From assembly GCA_022825925.1 (NCBI GenBank), contig JAJDVW010000166.1, positions 1-32,959 of the forward strand: 32,959 nucleotides of DNA, written 5' to 3'. The stretch is from Pseudomonadales bacterium. Its GTDB lineage: Bacteria > Pseudomonadota > Gammaproteobacteria > Pseudomonadales > Azotimanducaceae. Of the stretch, positions 14,775-22,392 are shown one piece after another. The notes beneath the pieces were generated by a model. The model searched no databases. It was not told the origin of the DNA and saw only the letters and a program-made list of their open reading frames with translations. Made by a program: the position numbers and the translations under genes. Positions within the stretch are counted from its first letter, which is position 1; each line of letters opens with the position of its first letter.

Positions 14775-15872
14775 CTACGACGGCGGGATCAGGCAGGAGT
14801 GGATCGACTCGTCGCCCTCGATCTCCCTTGCGAGCGTGCGAATCGCGAGGCTCGCATCCTCGAGCGCGAAGTCATGGGTGTGCATGTCGGCCACGGGGAC
14901 GGTGCCGGATTCGATCAGGCGGATGGCGTTGCGGTAGCCGGATGACGTGACGCCGATGGCGCCCCGGATGTTGATCTCCTTCATGACGATCAGGTCCGAG
15001 ACGAAGTCGTCTACTGCCTTGAAGCCCTTCATGCCGGCGAGCACGATCGTGCCACCGGGTCGCACCATGGAGAGTGCATCGGCGATCGGTTTCGTGGCGT
15101 ACGCGCTGACATCCAGCACGACGTCCGCCCCGCGGCCGTTCGTGATCTCCTTGACGCGCCGCACGGCGTCCTCGTTGTCGACGTCGATGGTGTGGTCGGC
15201 GCCGAACGACCGCGCCAGCGCGAGCTTGCGTTCGTCCGCGGCGAGCCCGGTCACGATGATCGTGCCGGCGCCCACCGCCCGGCAGGCGATGACGCTGGCG
15301 AGGCCGCGCTGTCCGGGCCCGAGGATGACGACGGTGTCGCCGGGCTGCGTGTTCGGAAGCTCCACCGCCCAGCGGAAGCCGGCGCCGAGCGGGTTGAAGA
15401 TCACGCCGATCTCGGGCGGCAGCGTCGGGTCGACCCGGTGCACGATCGAGTTGGGGTGCAGGTACATGTACTGGGCGTAGCCGCCCCACAGGCCCGGCTC
15501 CTCGGTGAGCGGGATGAACGAGTAGATGCGGCGGGTGTCGCACAGGTGGTAGTGCCCCGAGAGGCAGGGCTCGCAGTGGCGGCACGAGAGCATGGTCTCC
15601 ACGGCCACGCGGTCGCCCACGTCGACGCCCCAGCGGGCGGCGGCGCGGTCGCCGATCTTCGCGATCCGGCCGAGGGGCTCGTGCCCGGGAATCACCGGCA
15701 TCGGGGTGCGCAGGACGCCCTCGAACTGCTCGTAGTCGCTGCCGCAGATGCCGCATGCCTCAAGACGCAGGATGGCGCCGTCGTCGTCGATGTCGGGAAT
15801 CGGGATGTCCCGGGGCTCCAGGACCCGCCGTGCGGTCTGCACCATCGCGAAGGAGGTCCTGGGCAGCGTCAT
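14775..15872 (-). CDS. Zinc-dependent MDR alcohol/polyol dehydrogenase
   Basis: A 365-residue medium-chain dehydrogenase. Catalytic zinc ligands are in LEACGICGSDYEQFEG (Cys43) and VIPGHEPLGRI (His64, Glu65). The structural zinc lobe is present as CRHCEPCLSGHYHLC (Cys97, 100, 103, 111). The Rossmann domain follows: GDTVVILGPGQRGLASVIAC, ADHTIDVDNEDAVRRVKEI and VRPGGTIVLAGMKG. It oxidises an alcohol or reduces an aldehyde with NAD(P); GPGQRG is a slight variant of the usual GxGxxG. It starts 10 bases after the enoyl-CoA hydratase stop, in an operon with PhyH, and may oxidise a hydroxyl group introduced by these partners. Confidence 0.9.
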   Translation of the reverse strand: MTLPRTSFAMVQTARRVLEPRDIPIPDIDDDGAILRLEACGICGSDYEQFEGVLRTPMPVIPGHEPLGRIAKIGDRAAARWGVDVGDRVAVETMLSCRHCEPCLSGHYHLCDTRRIYSFIPLTEEPGLWGGYAQYMYLHPNSIVHRVDPTLPPEIGVIFNPLGAGFRWAVELPNTQPGDTVVILGPGQRGLASVIACRAVGAGTIIVTGLAADERKLALARSFGADHTIDVDNEDAVRRVKEITNGRGADVVLDVSAYATKPIADALSMVRPGGTIVLAGMKGFKAVDDFVSDLIVMKEINIRGAIGVTSSGYRNAIRLIESGTVPVADMHTHDFALEDASLAIRTLAREIEGDESIHSCLIPPS

Positions 15873-15882
15873 GGGAGGTGGC

Positions 15883-16692
15883 CTACCTGCCTTTCCAGTC
15901 CGGCGGGCGCTTCTCGGCGAACGCCCGCGGCCCTTCCACGGCGTCCTCGGAGCGCCGACGTCGGCGCTCCCACTGGTATTCCGTGTAGTACGCCTGGGGG
16001 AGCGCGAGGTCGAGACCGCGCATGGTGGCTTCCTTGGTGGCGCGAACCGCCAGCGGCGCGCAGCGCAGGATGTCCGCGATCCACGCGTCCACGGCGTCGT
16101 CGAGTTCCGCGTACGGCACGACCTGGTTGACGAGCCCGAGTTCGTACGCGCGCGCCGCGGACATGTGGCGCCCGGTCAGCAGGTAGCCCATGGCGGCCTT
16201 GAGCCCGATCTGGCGCGGCAGGCGGTGGACTCCGGCCGACCCCGCGATGAGACCTCGGCGCGGCTCCGGGAGGCCGAACTCGGCGTGGTCCGAGGCCACG
16301 ATGATGTCGCAGGCCATGGCGAGTTCGAGTCCGCCGCCGAGCGCGAAGCCGTTCACCCGCGCGATGACCGGCTTCGGGAAGTACCAGCGCTCGATGATGC
16401 TGGTGGTCTCCGCCGCCATGCGGGACCACTCCGCCCGCTGCTCCGGCGTGGCGTCCCGCTCCCGCGCGCGATGCTTGAGGTCGGCCCCGGCGCAGAACGC
16501 CCTCTCCCCGGCGCCGGTCAGCACGGCGATCCAGATGTCGTCGTTCGCCTCGACCTCGTCGAAACGCCGCGACAGCGCGTAGCGCAGTTCTGGGTTCTGG
16601 GAGTTCATCGCCTCGGGCCGGTTCAGGGTGATCCGGGCGACGTGGCCGTCGACTTCGAATTCCGTGGGGTCTGGCATGGGATCCCGGGGCAT
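15883..16692 (-). CDS. Enoyl-CoA hydratase/isomerase (crotonase) family
   Basis: A 269-residue crotonase-fold protein. VARITLNRPEAMNSQNPEL is the first strand-turn; FCAGADLKHR forms the oxyanion-hole turn; VNGFALGGGLELAMACDIIV holds the second oxyanion residue and first catalytic Glu; FGLPEPRRGLIAGSAGVHRL carries the second acidic residue. It probably hydrates an enoyl-CoA, although other crotonase activities are possible. The ATG at 16692 overlaps the stop of the upstream PhyH gene (ATGA); a GTG at 16695 is a less likely alternative. Coupling with PhyH and an MDR dehydrogenase suggests a short oxidation route for a CoA-activated substrate. Confidence 0.92.
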   Translation of the reverse strand: MPRDPMPDPTEFEVDGHVARITLNRPEAMNSQNPELRYALSRRFDEVEANDDIWIAVLTGAGERAFCAGADLKHRARERDATPEQRAEWSRMAAETTSIIERWYFPKPVIARVNGFALGGGLELAMACDIIVASDHAEFGLPEPRRGLIAGSAGVHRLPRQIGLKAAMGYLLTGRHMSAARAYELGLVNQVVPYAELDDAVDAWIADILRCAPLAVRATKEATMRGLDLALPQAYYTEYQWERRRRRSEDAVEGPRAFAEKRPPDWKGR

Positions 16693-17627
16693 CACAGCTT
16701 GGCGCGGATCGTCGCCTCGCCGAACTTGCGCAAGTCGACCATGCTGCCCGACTTGGCCGTCCCGAAGAACAGCCGTTCGCCCAGGAGACCCCGCATGGCT
16801 TCCGGTGCGGACGCCAGGTATTCCTCGTCCTCGAGCAGGTAGGTGTAGTCGTCGATGGGCTGCGTGTAGAGCCGCTGGTAGGTGGCGTGGAGCACGGTGC
16901 GCGTGCCGCCGACCCGCCGCACGCCGGCACCGTGCCAGACGGACCCGTTCCAGACCGCGACGCCGCCCTTCTTCACTTCGATGGGGACCGTTTCCGAGCG
17001 GGTCTCCGCCGGGGTGGGGTGCCGCCGCTCCGCGTGCGAACCGGGCACGACGCGCGTGGCGCCTTCTTCGGCCGTCATGCCCTCGCAGGGAACGCAGAAC
17101 GTGATGACGCAGTTGTGCTCGGGGAACGGCGCCGGCAGCCAGCCCTGGTCCGCGTGCACACCGGCGCTCTCGGCGTCGCTCCTGTGCATGATCGAGCCGA
17201 TGATCTGGCTCGCGCGCAGGCCGTTGCCCACGCTCACTTCCGCGAACGCGAGGATCTTGGGATTGGTGGCGATCCGGTCGACCGCAGGATGGCGGCCCAG
17301 CAGGAACGCCGCGACGCGGCTGTCGGCGCCGGGGACCGGTTCCGAGAGGCCGTGGATGGCTTCGCGCAGCGCGTCCATCTCCTCCGGCGGCGCCACGTCC
17401 TCGATGACGGCGTAACCGTGCGCGCGGAAGTGCGCGAGGGAGTCGGCAAGCCCCAGCGCCTCGACCCGCGCCCGCAGGTGATCGGCCACGTCGTCGGGTC
17501 CGAGCAGTCCCCGGCTCTTCTCGACGCTCTCGAGCAGCGGTTTGAGTTCCTCGGGCGACCCTTCGAGAAAGCGCCTCGCCGTCTCCGTGAACGACTGGTC
17601 GTCGGTGGTTTGGGCCGCTCCGCTCAT
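16692..17627 (-). CDS. PhyH family oxygenase, paralogue of the 23.9-kb gene
   Basis: A 311-residue Fe(II)/2-oxoglutarate oxygenase. Residues 70-90 (HGYAVIEDVAPPEEMDALRE) start the double-stranded beta helix; iron ligands are in GVHADQGWLPAPFP (His158, Asp160) and VWNGSVWHGAGVRR (His232), with 2-oxoglutarate Arg at TRTVLHATY (Arg243). RVVPGSHAERRHPTP is the PGSH block. There is an extra N-terminal helical region of about 65 residues compared with short PhyH proteins. The product is closely similar along its whole length to the one encoded at 23856-24797; long segments such as LLGRHPAVDRIATNPKILAF are identical. It starts the operon with the enoyl-CoA hydratase and MDR dehydrogenase. Confidence 0.92.
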   Translation of the reverse strand: MSGAAQTTDDQSFTETARRFLEGSPEELKPLLESVEKSRGLLGPDDVADHLRARVEALGLADSLAHFRAHGYAVIEDVAPPEEMDALREAIHGLSEPVPGADSRVAAFLLGRHPAVDRIATNPKILAFAEVSVGNGLRASQIIGSIMHRSDAESAGVHADQGWLPAPFPEHNCVITFCVPCEGMTAEEGATRVVPGSHAERRHPTPAETRSETVPIEVKKGGVAVWNGSVWHGAGVRRVGGTRTVLHATYQRLYTQPIDDYTYLLEDEEYLASAPEAMRGLLGERLFFGTAKSGSMVDLRKFGEATIRAKL

Positions 17628-17653
17628 GGCGTGTCCTCCCGATCGGTCGCCCG

Positions 17654-17659
17654 AATATA
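17654..17659 (-). promoter_or_regulatory. Possible -10 element upstream of the PhyH operon
   Basis: On the minus strand the segment reads GGTATATTCG, with TATATT a strong -10-like hexamer 27-32 bases before the PhyH start at 17627 in this GC-rich divergent region (17628-17733). No good -35 hexamer is visible at 16-18 bases. Confidence 0.3.
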
Positions 17660-17733
17660 CCTGACTCGAGGTACCGGTTTGGCGCTTTCCGCGGGGTAGA
17701 CTGCGACGTCCGGCGGAACGGTTACGGGCTTGG

Positions 17734-18551
17734 ATGGCGATGGCCGGCGCGCACCCTGCGGAAGACCAGAAGCGGCGTTACGCGCGCGACGGCGCCGTTA
17801 AGGCGCCGGGCCTGCTGGACCCGGACCAGGTGGCGCAGGCCAGGGCGTGCTACGACTGGGCCATCGCCAACCCCGGTCCGCACGCGCTCATCCTGTACCC
17901 GGGAACCCCGCGCGCGCACCACTGCGACGTCCGGAACCCCGCGCTCTGGAGGACCGGTGGCCTGAAGGCGCTGGTGCACGAGTTGCCGTTCGGCGACTAC
18001 CTGGCGAGCTGTGGGGTTCCGAGCACGTCTGGTACCTCGCGGAGGAACTCTTCGCCAAGGAGGGCGGGAAGGTGGCCAACACGCCGTGGCACCAGGACAG
18101 TTCGTACATCCCCTTGCGCGGTAGCCATTGGGCGAACGTCTGGATCTCCTTCGAGTCGCTACCGGCGCGCAACGCCATCTCGATGGTGCGCGGCTCGCAC
18201 CGGGGCGCGCGTTACAACGGCATCGTGCACGACCGCCTTCCCGAGCCGCTCTATCCCGACGCGGACCTGCCGCGGCTGCCGGACGTAGAAGCGGACCTCG
18301 CCCGCGATCCCGCGTCGTGGGACATGGTCGCCTGGGACACGGAACCGGGCGACGTCATCCTGGTGCATCCAGGCGCGCTGCACGGCGGCGCGCCCGTGGA
18401 CGCCGTCACCCCGGACCGGCACACTCTCGTGCTGCGGTTCTTCGGCGACGACGCCACTTACGATCCGCTGCCCGGGGTGGACCTGCCGTGGATGGACGAC
18501 CAGGCCGAAGGGGCTCCGTTCCGTTCGGACATCTACCCGCAGTTGCGCTGA
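17734..18551 (+). CDS. PhyH family oxygenase, frameshifted
   Basis: From ATG 17734 (or 17740) the protein reads YARDGAVKAPGLLDPDQVAQ and LVHELPFGDYLA, then loses frame. The next frame continues with ELWGSEHVWYLAEELFAKEG, NTPWHQDSSYIPLRGSHWAN, SMVRGSHRGARYNGIVHDR and DVILVHPGALHGGAPVDAV. One missing G near 18006 (GGCGGAG to GGCGAG) accounts for it, giving about 272 residues. Iron ligands are the HQD triplet and the distal His of ALHGGAP, with the conserved Arg in HTLVLRFFGDD. It belongs to a PhyH subtype different from the one at 16692 and lies 18 bases before another PhyH gene, which is co-directional. Confidence 0.78.
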
Positions 18552-18569
18552 ACATCAGGAGGAACGTTC

Positions 18570-19391
18570 GTGAACACGCCGGTCACCAATCCCATGCTGG
18601 GTTCGACCGTCCCGCCCTGGGATATCTCGGCGGAACTCCTGCCGGTGGTGGAGGAACTCGGGATGGTGGAGAACTGCCGGCAGCTCGCCGAAGACGGCTG
18701 GACGATCATCGAGAACGCCGCGGATCCCGGGTTCTTCGAGCGGTTGCGCGGGACGATCCTCGACAGCGACGGCCAGTACTGCCTGCTCCGGCACGAGCCG
18801 GTCTTCGCCGAGGCGGCCATCAATGCGAAGGTGATGGCGCTGGCGGAGTTCTCGGTGGGCCGCGGCTGCCTGCTCGGGAGCCTCGTGTCCTCGATCCGTT
18901 CGAAGGGCGACCCCCAGTCGACCCTGCACTCCGACCAGGCGTTCTTTCCGAGCCCGTTTCCGCAGCACAACATGATGCTCACCGCGTGCTGGGCGTGCGA
19001 CGACTTCACGAAGGAAGGCGGCGCCACGCTGGTGATCCCGGGCACGCACGGACACCTGCGCCCACCGACGGAGGAGGAGTCCGCAGCGGCGGAGGGCGCG
19101 ATCGCCGCGGAGTGTCCGGCGGGCTCCATCGCGGTCTGGGACGGCCGCGTGTGGCACGGCAACTGGCCCCGTGCGATCGACGGCAAGCGCGTCGTGCTCC
19201 ACGCCACGTACTACCGGCTGCTGATGCGGCCGGCGGACAACTACGCGGACATCGCCGACGCGCTCATCGAGCGGTACGGCCCGCGGATGTCGCAGCTCCT
19301 CGGCGAGGACGACTTCCTCTACAAGAAGAACTTCGACTACGTGGGGGACTACGAGATCTTCGCCCGGACCCTGGCCAACGCCAGGAGCTGA
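18570..19391 (+). CDS. PhyH family oxygenase
   Basis: A 273-residue intact oxygenase starting with GTG at 18570 behind a perfect AGGAGG about 6 bases upstream. LAEDGWTIIENAADPGFFER opens the core; iron ligands are STLHSDQAFF (His120, Asp122) and DGRVWHGNWPR (His196); Arg207 follows in GKRVVLHATYYRLL. LVIPGTHGHLRPPTEEE is the PGSH-like block with Thr in place of Ser. The C-terminal segment LGEDDFLYKKNFDYVGDYEI is similar in position to the tail of the 16692 and 23856 proteins. It immediately follows another PhyH gene and probably shares its transcript. A GC-rich inverted repeat pair starts 4 bases after its stop. Confidence 0.92.
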   Translation: MNTPVTNPMLGSTVPPWDISAELLPVVEELGMVENCRQLAEDGWTIIENAADPGFFERLRGTILDSDGQYCLLRHEPVFAEAAINAKVMALAEFSVGRGCLLGSLVSSIRSKGDPQSTLHSDQAFFPSPFPQHNMMLTACWACDDFTKEGGATLVIPGTHGHLRPPTEEESAAAEGAIAAECPAGSIAVWDGRVWHGNWPRAIDGKRVVLHATYYRLLMRPADNYADIADALIERYGPRMSQLLGEDDFLYKKNFDYVGDYEIFARTLANARS

Positions 19392-19394
19392 GGG

Positions 19395-19472
19395 TGTGGG
19401 GGACGGGTTCGTCCCGTCCCGTCTTGACGGCCTGCGCGACTTGACCGCGGGCGGGGACGAGCCCCGCCTACA
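19395..19472. repeat. Two-armed palindromic repeat (REP/BIME-like)
   Basis: Two hairpins face each other: GGGACGGG-TTCGT-CCCGTCCC (19400-19420) and GGCGGGG-ACGAG-CCCCGCC (19450-19468). The outer ends TGTGGGGG and CGCCTACA are inverted copies of the family end TGTAGGGG. It sits between the convergent PhyH and uracil-DNA-glycosylase-like genes. Other copies of the right half lie at 22992, 23091 and 23806. It may act as a bidirectional terminator. Confidence 0.7.
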
Positions 19473-19495
19473 GTTGCGGCGTGCTCGCGTCGTGG

Positions 19496-20032
19496 CTAAT
19501 GGGCATCGTCTACGTCCTCCTTCAAGGCGTCATCAAGGTCTTCGTTGGTCAGACCTCCACTGGGGTGTTTCACGAAGACGACGTTGCCGGGGCAGCCGTC
19601 ATCGCCGAAAAGGCTCCGCACTGCAGCCTTGGCAACCGCTCCGAACACCACGATCTTCTCCCAGTTGTGCTGCTCAATGTCCTGCAACAGCCAGGCGGAG
19701 CAGCATTCATGTGCGGCTTTCCGGGGCCTCTGGTCACGACCGGTCCGTGCCGAAGCCCCGGGGTAGCACTGAACGGTGTTGGTGATGCTGAAATCGGCCC
19801 GCTCTCTCCCCACCCTGGTCAGCGAGTTTCGTACGCGCGCGGCTGCGGAGCGCGGTGAATCGCTGATCAACGGCTGCCGTTGCTCCCACTCCTGGATGCC
19901 TGGTGCCTGGAAGATGAGCAGCGTCGCGCCATCATTCCGTTCCATCGACAGCGGTGCGCCCGGCCGCTGATAGTGACGGTTGCCCGCTCGATACGGGCAG
20001 GCTTCGCAAGGTGTACCGTAAATGTCTGGCAT
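19496..20032 (-). CDS. Uracil-DNA glycosylase superfamily protein
   Basis: A 178-residue protein with an excellent AAAGGAGG site before ATG 20032. It begins MPDIYGTPCEACPYRAGNRH, a CxxC pair where type IV enzymes have iron-sulfur cysteines. ATLLIFQAPGIQEWEQRQPL corresponds to the GEAPGxxE motif A; FSITNTVQCYPG matches the TNxVKCxPP strand; WEKIVVFGAVAKAAVRSLFG matches the VxxLGxxA segment; FVKHPSGGL is the C-terminal HPS motif. The superfamily removes uracil from DNA. Motif A has Gln instead of Glu before APG, and only part of the usual four-cysteine cluster set is evident, so substrate and cluster may differ. It is in an accessory zone next to a PD-(D/E)XK nuclease gene. Confidence 0.75.
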   Translation of the reverse strand: MPDIYGTPCEACPYRAGNRHYQRPGAPLSMERNDGATLLIFQAPGIQEWEQRQPLISDSPRSAAARVRNSLTRVGRERADFSITNTVQCYPGASARTGRDQRPRKAAHECCSAWLLQDIEQHNWEKIVVFGAVAKAAVRSLFGDDGCPGNVVFVKHPSGGLTNEDLDDALKEDVDDAH

Positions 20033-20215
20033 CTGACCAGCCTCCTTTGAGGTTGCGACTGTCTATCCTCATGTTCCGAGTACGGAACCGTCGATTCTCT
20101 GGGCACTTTCCGCCGCGCGCGTCGAACAAGCCCGTGGAGTGGGGGTTTTGCGACGTCACGCGAGTAGCCCCGACAGTAGCTCCTCCCTCGCTTCACCCAG
20201 CCGAGTCCCCTACTG

Positions 20216-20413
20216 TTGCGCGCCTTTCCTGCAACACCCGGAACCGGCAGGGGCTTTGCCTTCGTTACCATCAACTTGGCCGACGAGGCGAGGGACGCCA
20301 TCCGCGGCCTCGACGGCCAACCCATGGCCGGCCGCCCGCTACGGATTAACGGAGCCCAGCACAGGCGGTCGGCCGGATTCGCCCGCTCCAGAGAATCGCA
20401 CGACCGGTACTGA
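20216..20413 (+). pseudogene. 5'-truncated RNA recognition motif (RRM) protein remnant
   Basis: The 65-residue ORF holds GRGFAFVTINLADEARDAIR followed by GLDGQPMAGRPLRINGA, the C-terminal half of an RRM, with GRGFAFVT as RNP1. The N-terminal half with RNP2 (IYVGNL-like) is absent from this frame, and I did not find it in the other forward frames upstream. Bacterial RRM proteins are about 80-110 residues. The only start is a TTG at 20216 without a ribosome binding site, so it is most likely a truncated pseudogene. Confidence 0.55.
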
Positions 20414-20777
20414 AACGCGGCAGGCCCGGCCGACACATGCGTCGTCGCGGCCTCACCTGAAGGAGAAGACCCGAGTTGTCGAAGGCCGAACCGTCGCGGA
20501 GCTATCTCGCGAACCGGGCTGGCGACACCTGCCAGCTCACCCACAGACGCGTCGAGCAGATCATCGGCCCGGAACTGCCCGGGAGCGCGCGGGATTGTCG
20601 TCTTATCGTCAGTGGTCGGCGAACGAAACCTCAGGCAATGGCCCCAGGCCGTCTGGATGGACGCCGGATGGCGGGTCGACGACGGCTGCGAACCCCAGAA
20701 CCGGCGGGTCCGCTTCGTCCAGCGCGGACCGGCTCAAGCAGCGCGGTCCGCGTTGACGTGGCGTACGTCGGCACACC
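20414..20777. other. Gene-free stretch, no convincing feature
   Basis: Short open frames exist, including one from TTG 20476 behind AAGGAGAAG and one encoding QWPQAVWMDAGWRVDDGCEP near 20640-20700, but none shows a family pattern. The latter may be a fragment of a lost gene. The region lies between the RRM remnant and the 3' end of the nuclease gene and looks like decayed DNA. Confidence 0.4.
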
Positions 20778-21782
20778 TCAGCCCGCCATCGTCTTCCTTG
20801 CCTCTTCAAGTGACTCCAGGAAGAAGCCCAAGTAGCTCTGGTGCAAGCTTGCGCCGACCGTCCTGACCGTGGCGAGCTGCCTCACACGCTCGTTCGTCCA
20901 GTCGGTCCAGCCTCGAGGTGGCTCTCCCCATTCCGCTGACAGACCGCTCCAGTCCCGTTCCCCCAAACCCTTGCCGCAGATGGCGAAGTACGCCGACGGC
21001 AACTGCAGCCGCGACGCGTTCCACTCGCCGTCGCTTCGCGTGAAATCGAACCCGAACATGTAATACAGGTCGCTGTCCTCAAGGTACGCCGACGAGTATC
21101 TGATCCGGTTTCTGTCGTAATTCCACTGGCTACCGGTCCCACAGTCCTTTTTGCACTCCGCCCAGACCCTGTCGAGGATCTGGAGTAGCTGAGGCTGAAC
21201 CCGCGTCTTGTAGGCCACCGCGGCCGCGAGATCCTGTGCACCGAGACCCATTTCCATGCCCCATTCCTCCATCAGTACCAGCAGTTCCCGCCCCAGTACG
21301 CCAGTGCGATCACCGCGCCTTTCGACCCACGCCGTGAGCCAGTCGTAAACGTCGCTCCAGTGCAGGTTCATGAAGGAGACCCGTTCCGAAGAAGCGGTCC
21401 AGTCCGGCTTCTCGTACCTGGTCAGGTACACCAGCGTCCTGCCTGCCGCCTCCTCCTGGCGCGCCAGGTAGCACTCGTACCGCGCGAGCTGGTTCTCCCC
21501 TTCCGTCGCGCCGAGCTTGTTCTCGAGCACGACCAAGTGGCGCCCCCCGCCGGCGTCGCGGGCTTCGAACTCCATGTCGAGCCGGCCCTCGTCAACGACC
21601 TTCTGCGTGACGACCCACGCCCGCTCGAACTCGTCCTCCGCCAGCCAGGACGCGAACGCGGCGGCCGTCTCGCCATCGTCAGACGCCAGCACGCCCGAGA
21701 GCGCCTCCGTGAAGAAATCCTCCGCCGGCGTCCGGCCTTCCGTCGCCCGGTAGCGGAACAGGCTGCCCAGAAATCCCGTCAA
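20778..21782 (-). CDS. PD-(D/E)XK nuclease superfamily protein (PDDEXK_4-like)
   Basis: The domain begins LTGFLGSLFRYRATEGRTPA, the usual N-terminus of this family, with an EDFFTEALSGVL helix. The nuclease core is DEGRLDMEFEARDAGGGRHL followed by VVLENKLGATEGENQLARYE, giving the Asp and the E-x-K catalytic residues and the QLxRY helix. The C-terminal half is a conserved all-alpha/beta extension (YDWLTAWVERRGDRTG and later RLQLPSAYFAICGKGL). I favour the TTG at 21782 because a GGAGG site lies about 7 bases upstream, giving 334 residues. The frame stays open to a GTG at 22001; that extra 73-residue segment (AIHASDCKDPGGSVRQLRLS) also looks coding and may be another gene's remnant. Function is probably DNA cleavage in defence or a mobile element; target unknown. 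Confidence 0.72.
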   Translation of the reverse strand: MTGFLGSLFRYRATEGRTPAEDFFTEALSGVLASDDGETAAAFASWLAEDEFERAWVVTQKVVDEGRLDMEFEARDAGGGRHLVVLENKLGATEGENQLARYECYLARQEEAAGRTLVYLTRYEKPDWTASSERVSFMNLHWSDVYDWLTAWVERRGDRTGVLGRELLVLMEEWGMEMGLGAQDLAAAVAYKTRVQPQLLQILDRVWAECKKDCGTGSQWNYDRNRIRYSSAYLEDSDLYYMFGFDFTRSDGEWNASRLQLPSAYFAICGKGLGERDWSGLSAEWGEPPRGWTDWTNERVRQLATVRTVGASLHQSYLGFFLESLEEARKTMAG

Positions 21783-22028
21783 CGCGCTTCCTCCGCCATC
21801 GCCCTTCCTGACTTCCCGACCGGGATCCGCACAGCAAATCCCCGCGTTTTCCACGTTCCGTTGCCACGACCCGATCGGTAAACTCTGCCACAGATCGCGG
21901 GCGAGGCTCAAGCGCAACTGGCGTACGGAGCCACCGGGGTCCTTGCAGTCGGAGGCGTGGATGGCGATGACAGTCTCAAGCGCCTGCGCGAAGGTGGGCA
22001 CGTACGAGCCATTGCGTCTTCGAGCGAC

Positions 22029-22055
22029 TGTAGGGGACGGGCTTGCCCCGTTCCG
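22029..22055. repeat. Half copy of the palindromic repeat family
   Basis: TGTAGGGGACGGGCTTGCCC, then CGTTCC, matches the left arm of the element at 19395 (TGTGGGGGACGGGTTCG). No right arm follows. It lies 28 bases upstream of the longest possible start of the nuclease ORF. Confidence 0.5.
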
Positions 22056-22302
22056 TCACTGCTGCTCGCGCGACCCCGCCGCCGACCGGCTCAAGGCGGA
22101 GCACCGATCCGGAGCCTGTCGCCCGTGAGCGTGCCGGCCGCGATGTCCATCACCTCGCTAGGCTGAACGTAGAGCCTTGTACCGCACCTTCTTCCAAGCA
22201 GCACTCCTTGGCGGCCGCCAGGGCTCCGAGGGCTACGCCGTCAGTCCGTAGCGCCGCGGTTCGCGCAGCGACCGTGTGTCAATGTCAGGCAAAGCCGGGA
22301 AA

Positions 22303-22320
22303 GCGCCCTCCGAAGGGCGC
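22303..22320. repeat. Perfect 7-bp inverted repeat
   Basis: GCGCCCT-CCGA-AGGGCGC lies 73 bases before the Sel1 protein start. The otherwise gene-free stretch 22002-22392 contains only this, the repeat half copy at 22029 and no convincing ORF. It may be a terminator stem or operator. Confidence 0.4.
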
Positions 22321-22392
22321 GGGAGACAACGGCGGCGGCCGATCCGGCACGCTCGCGGGCGGCTTCGCGCACGCGCTGAAGTACTCCGCCGC

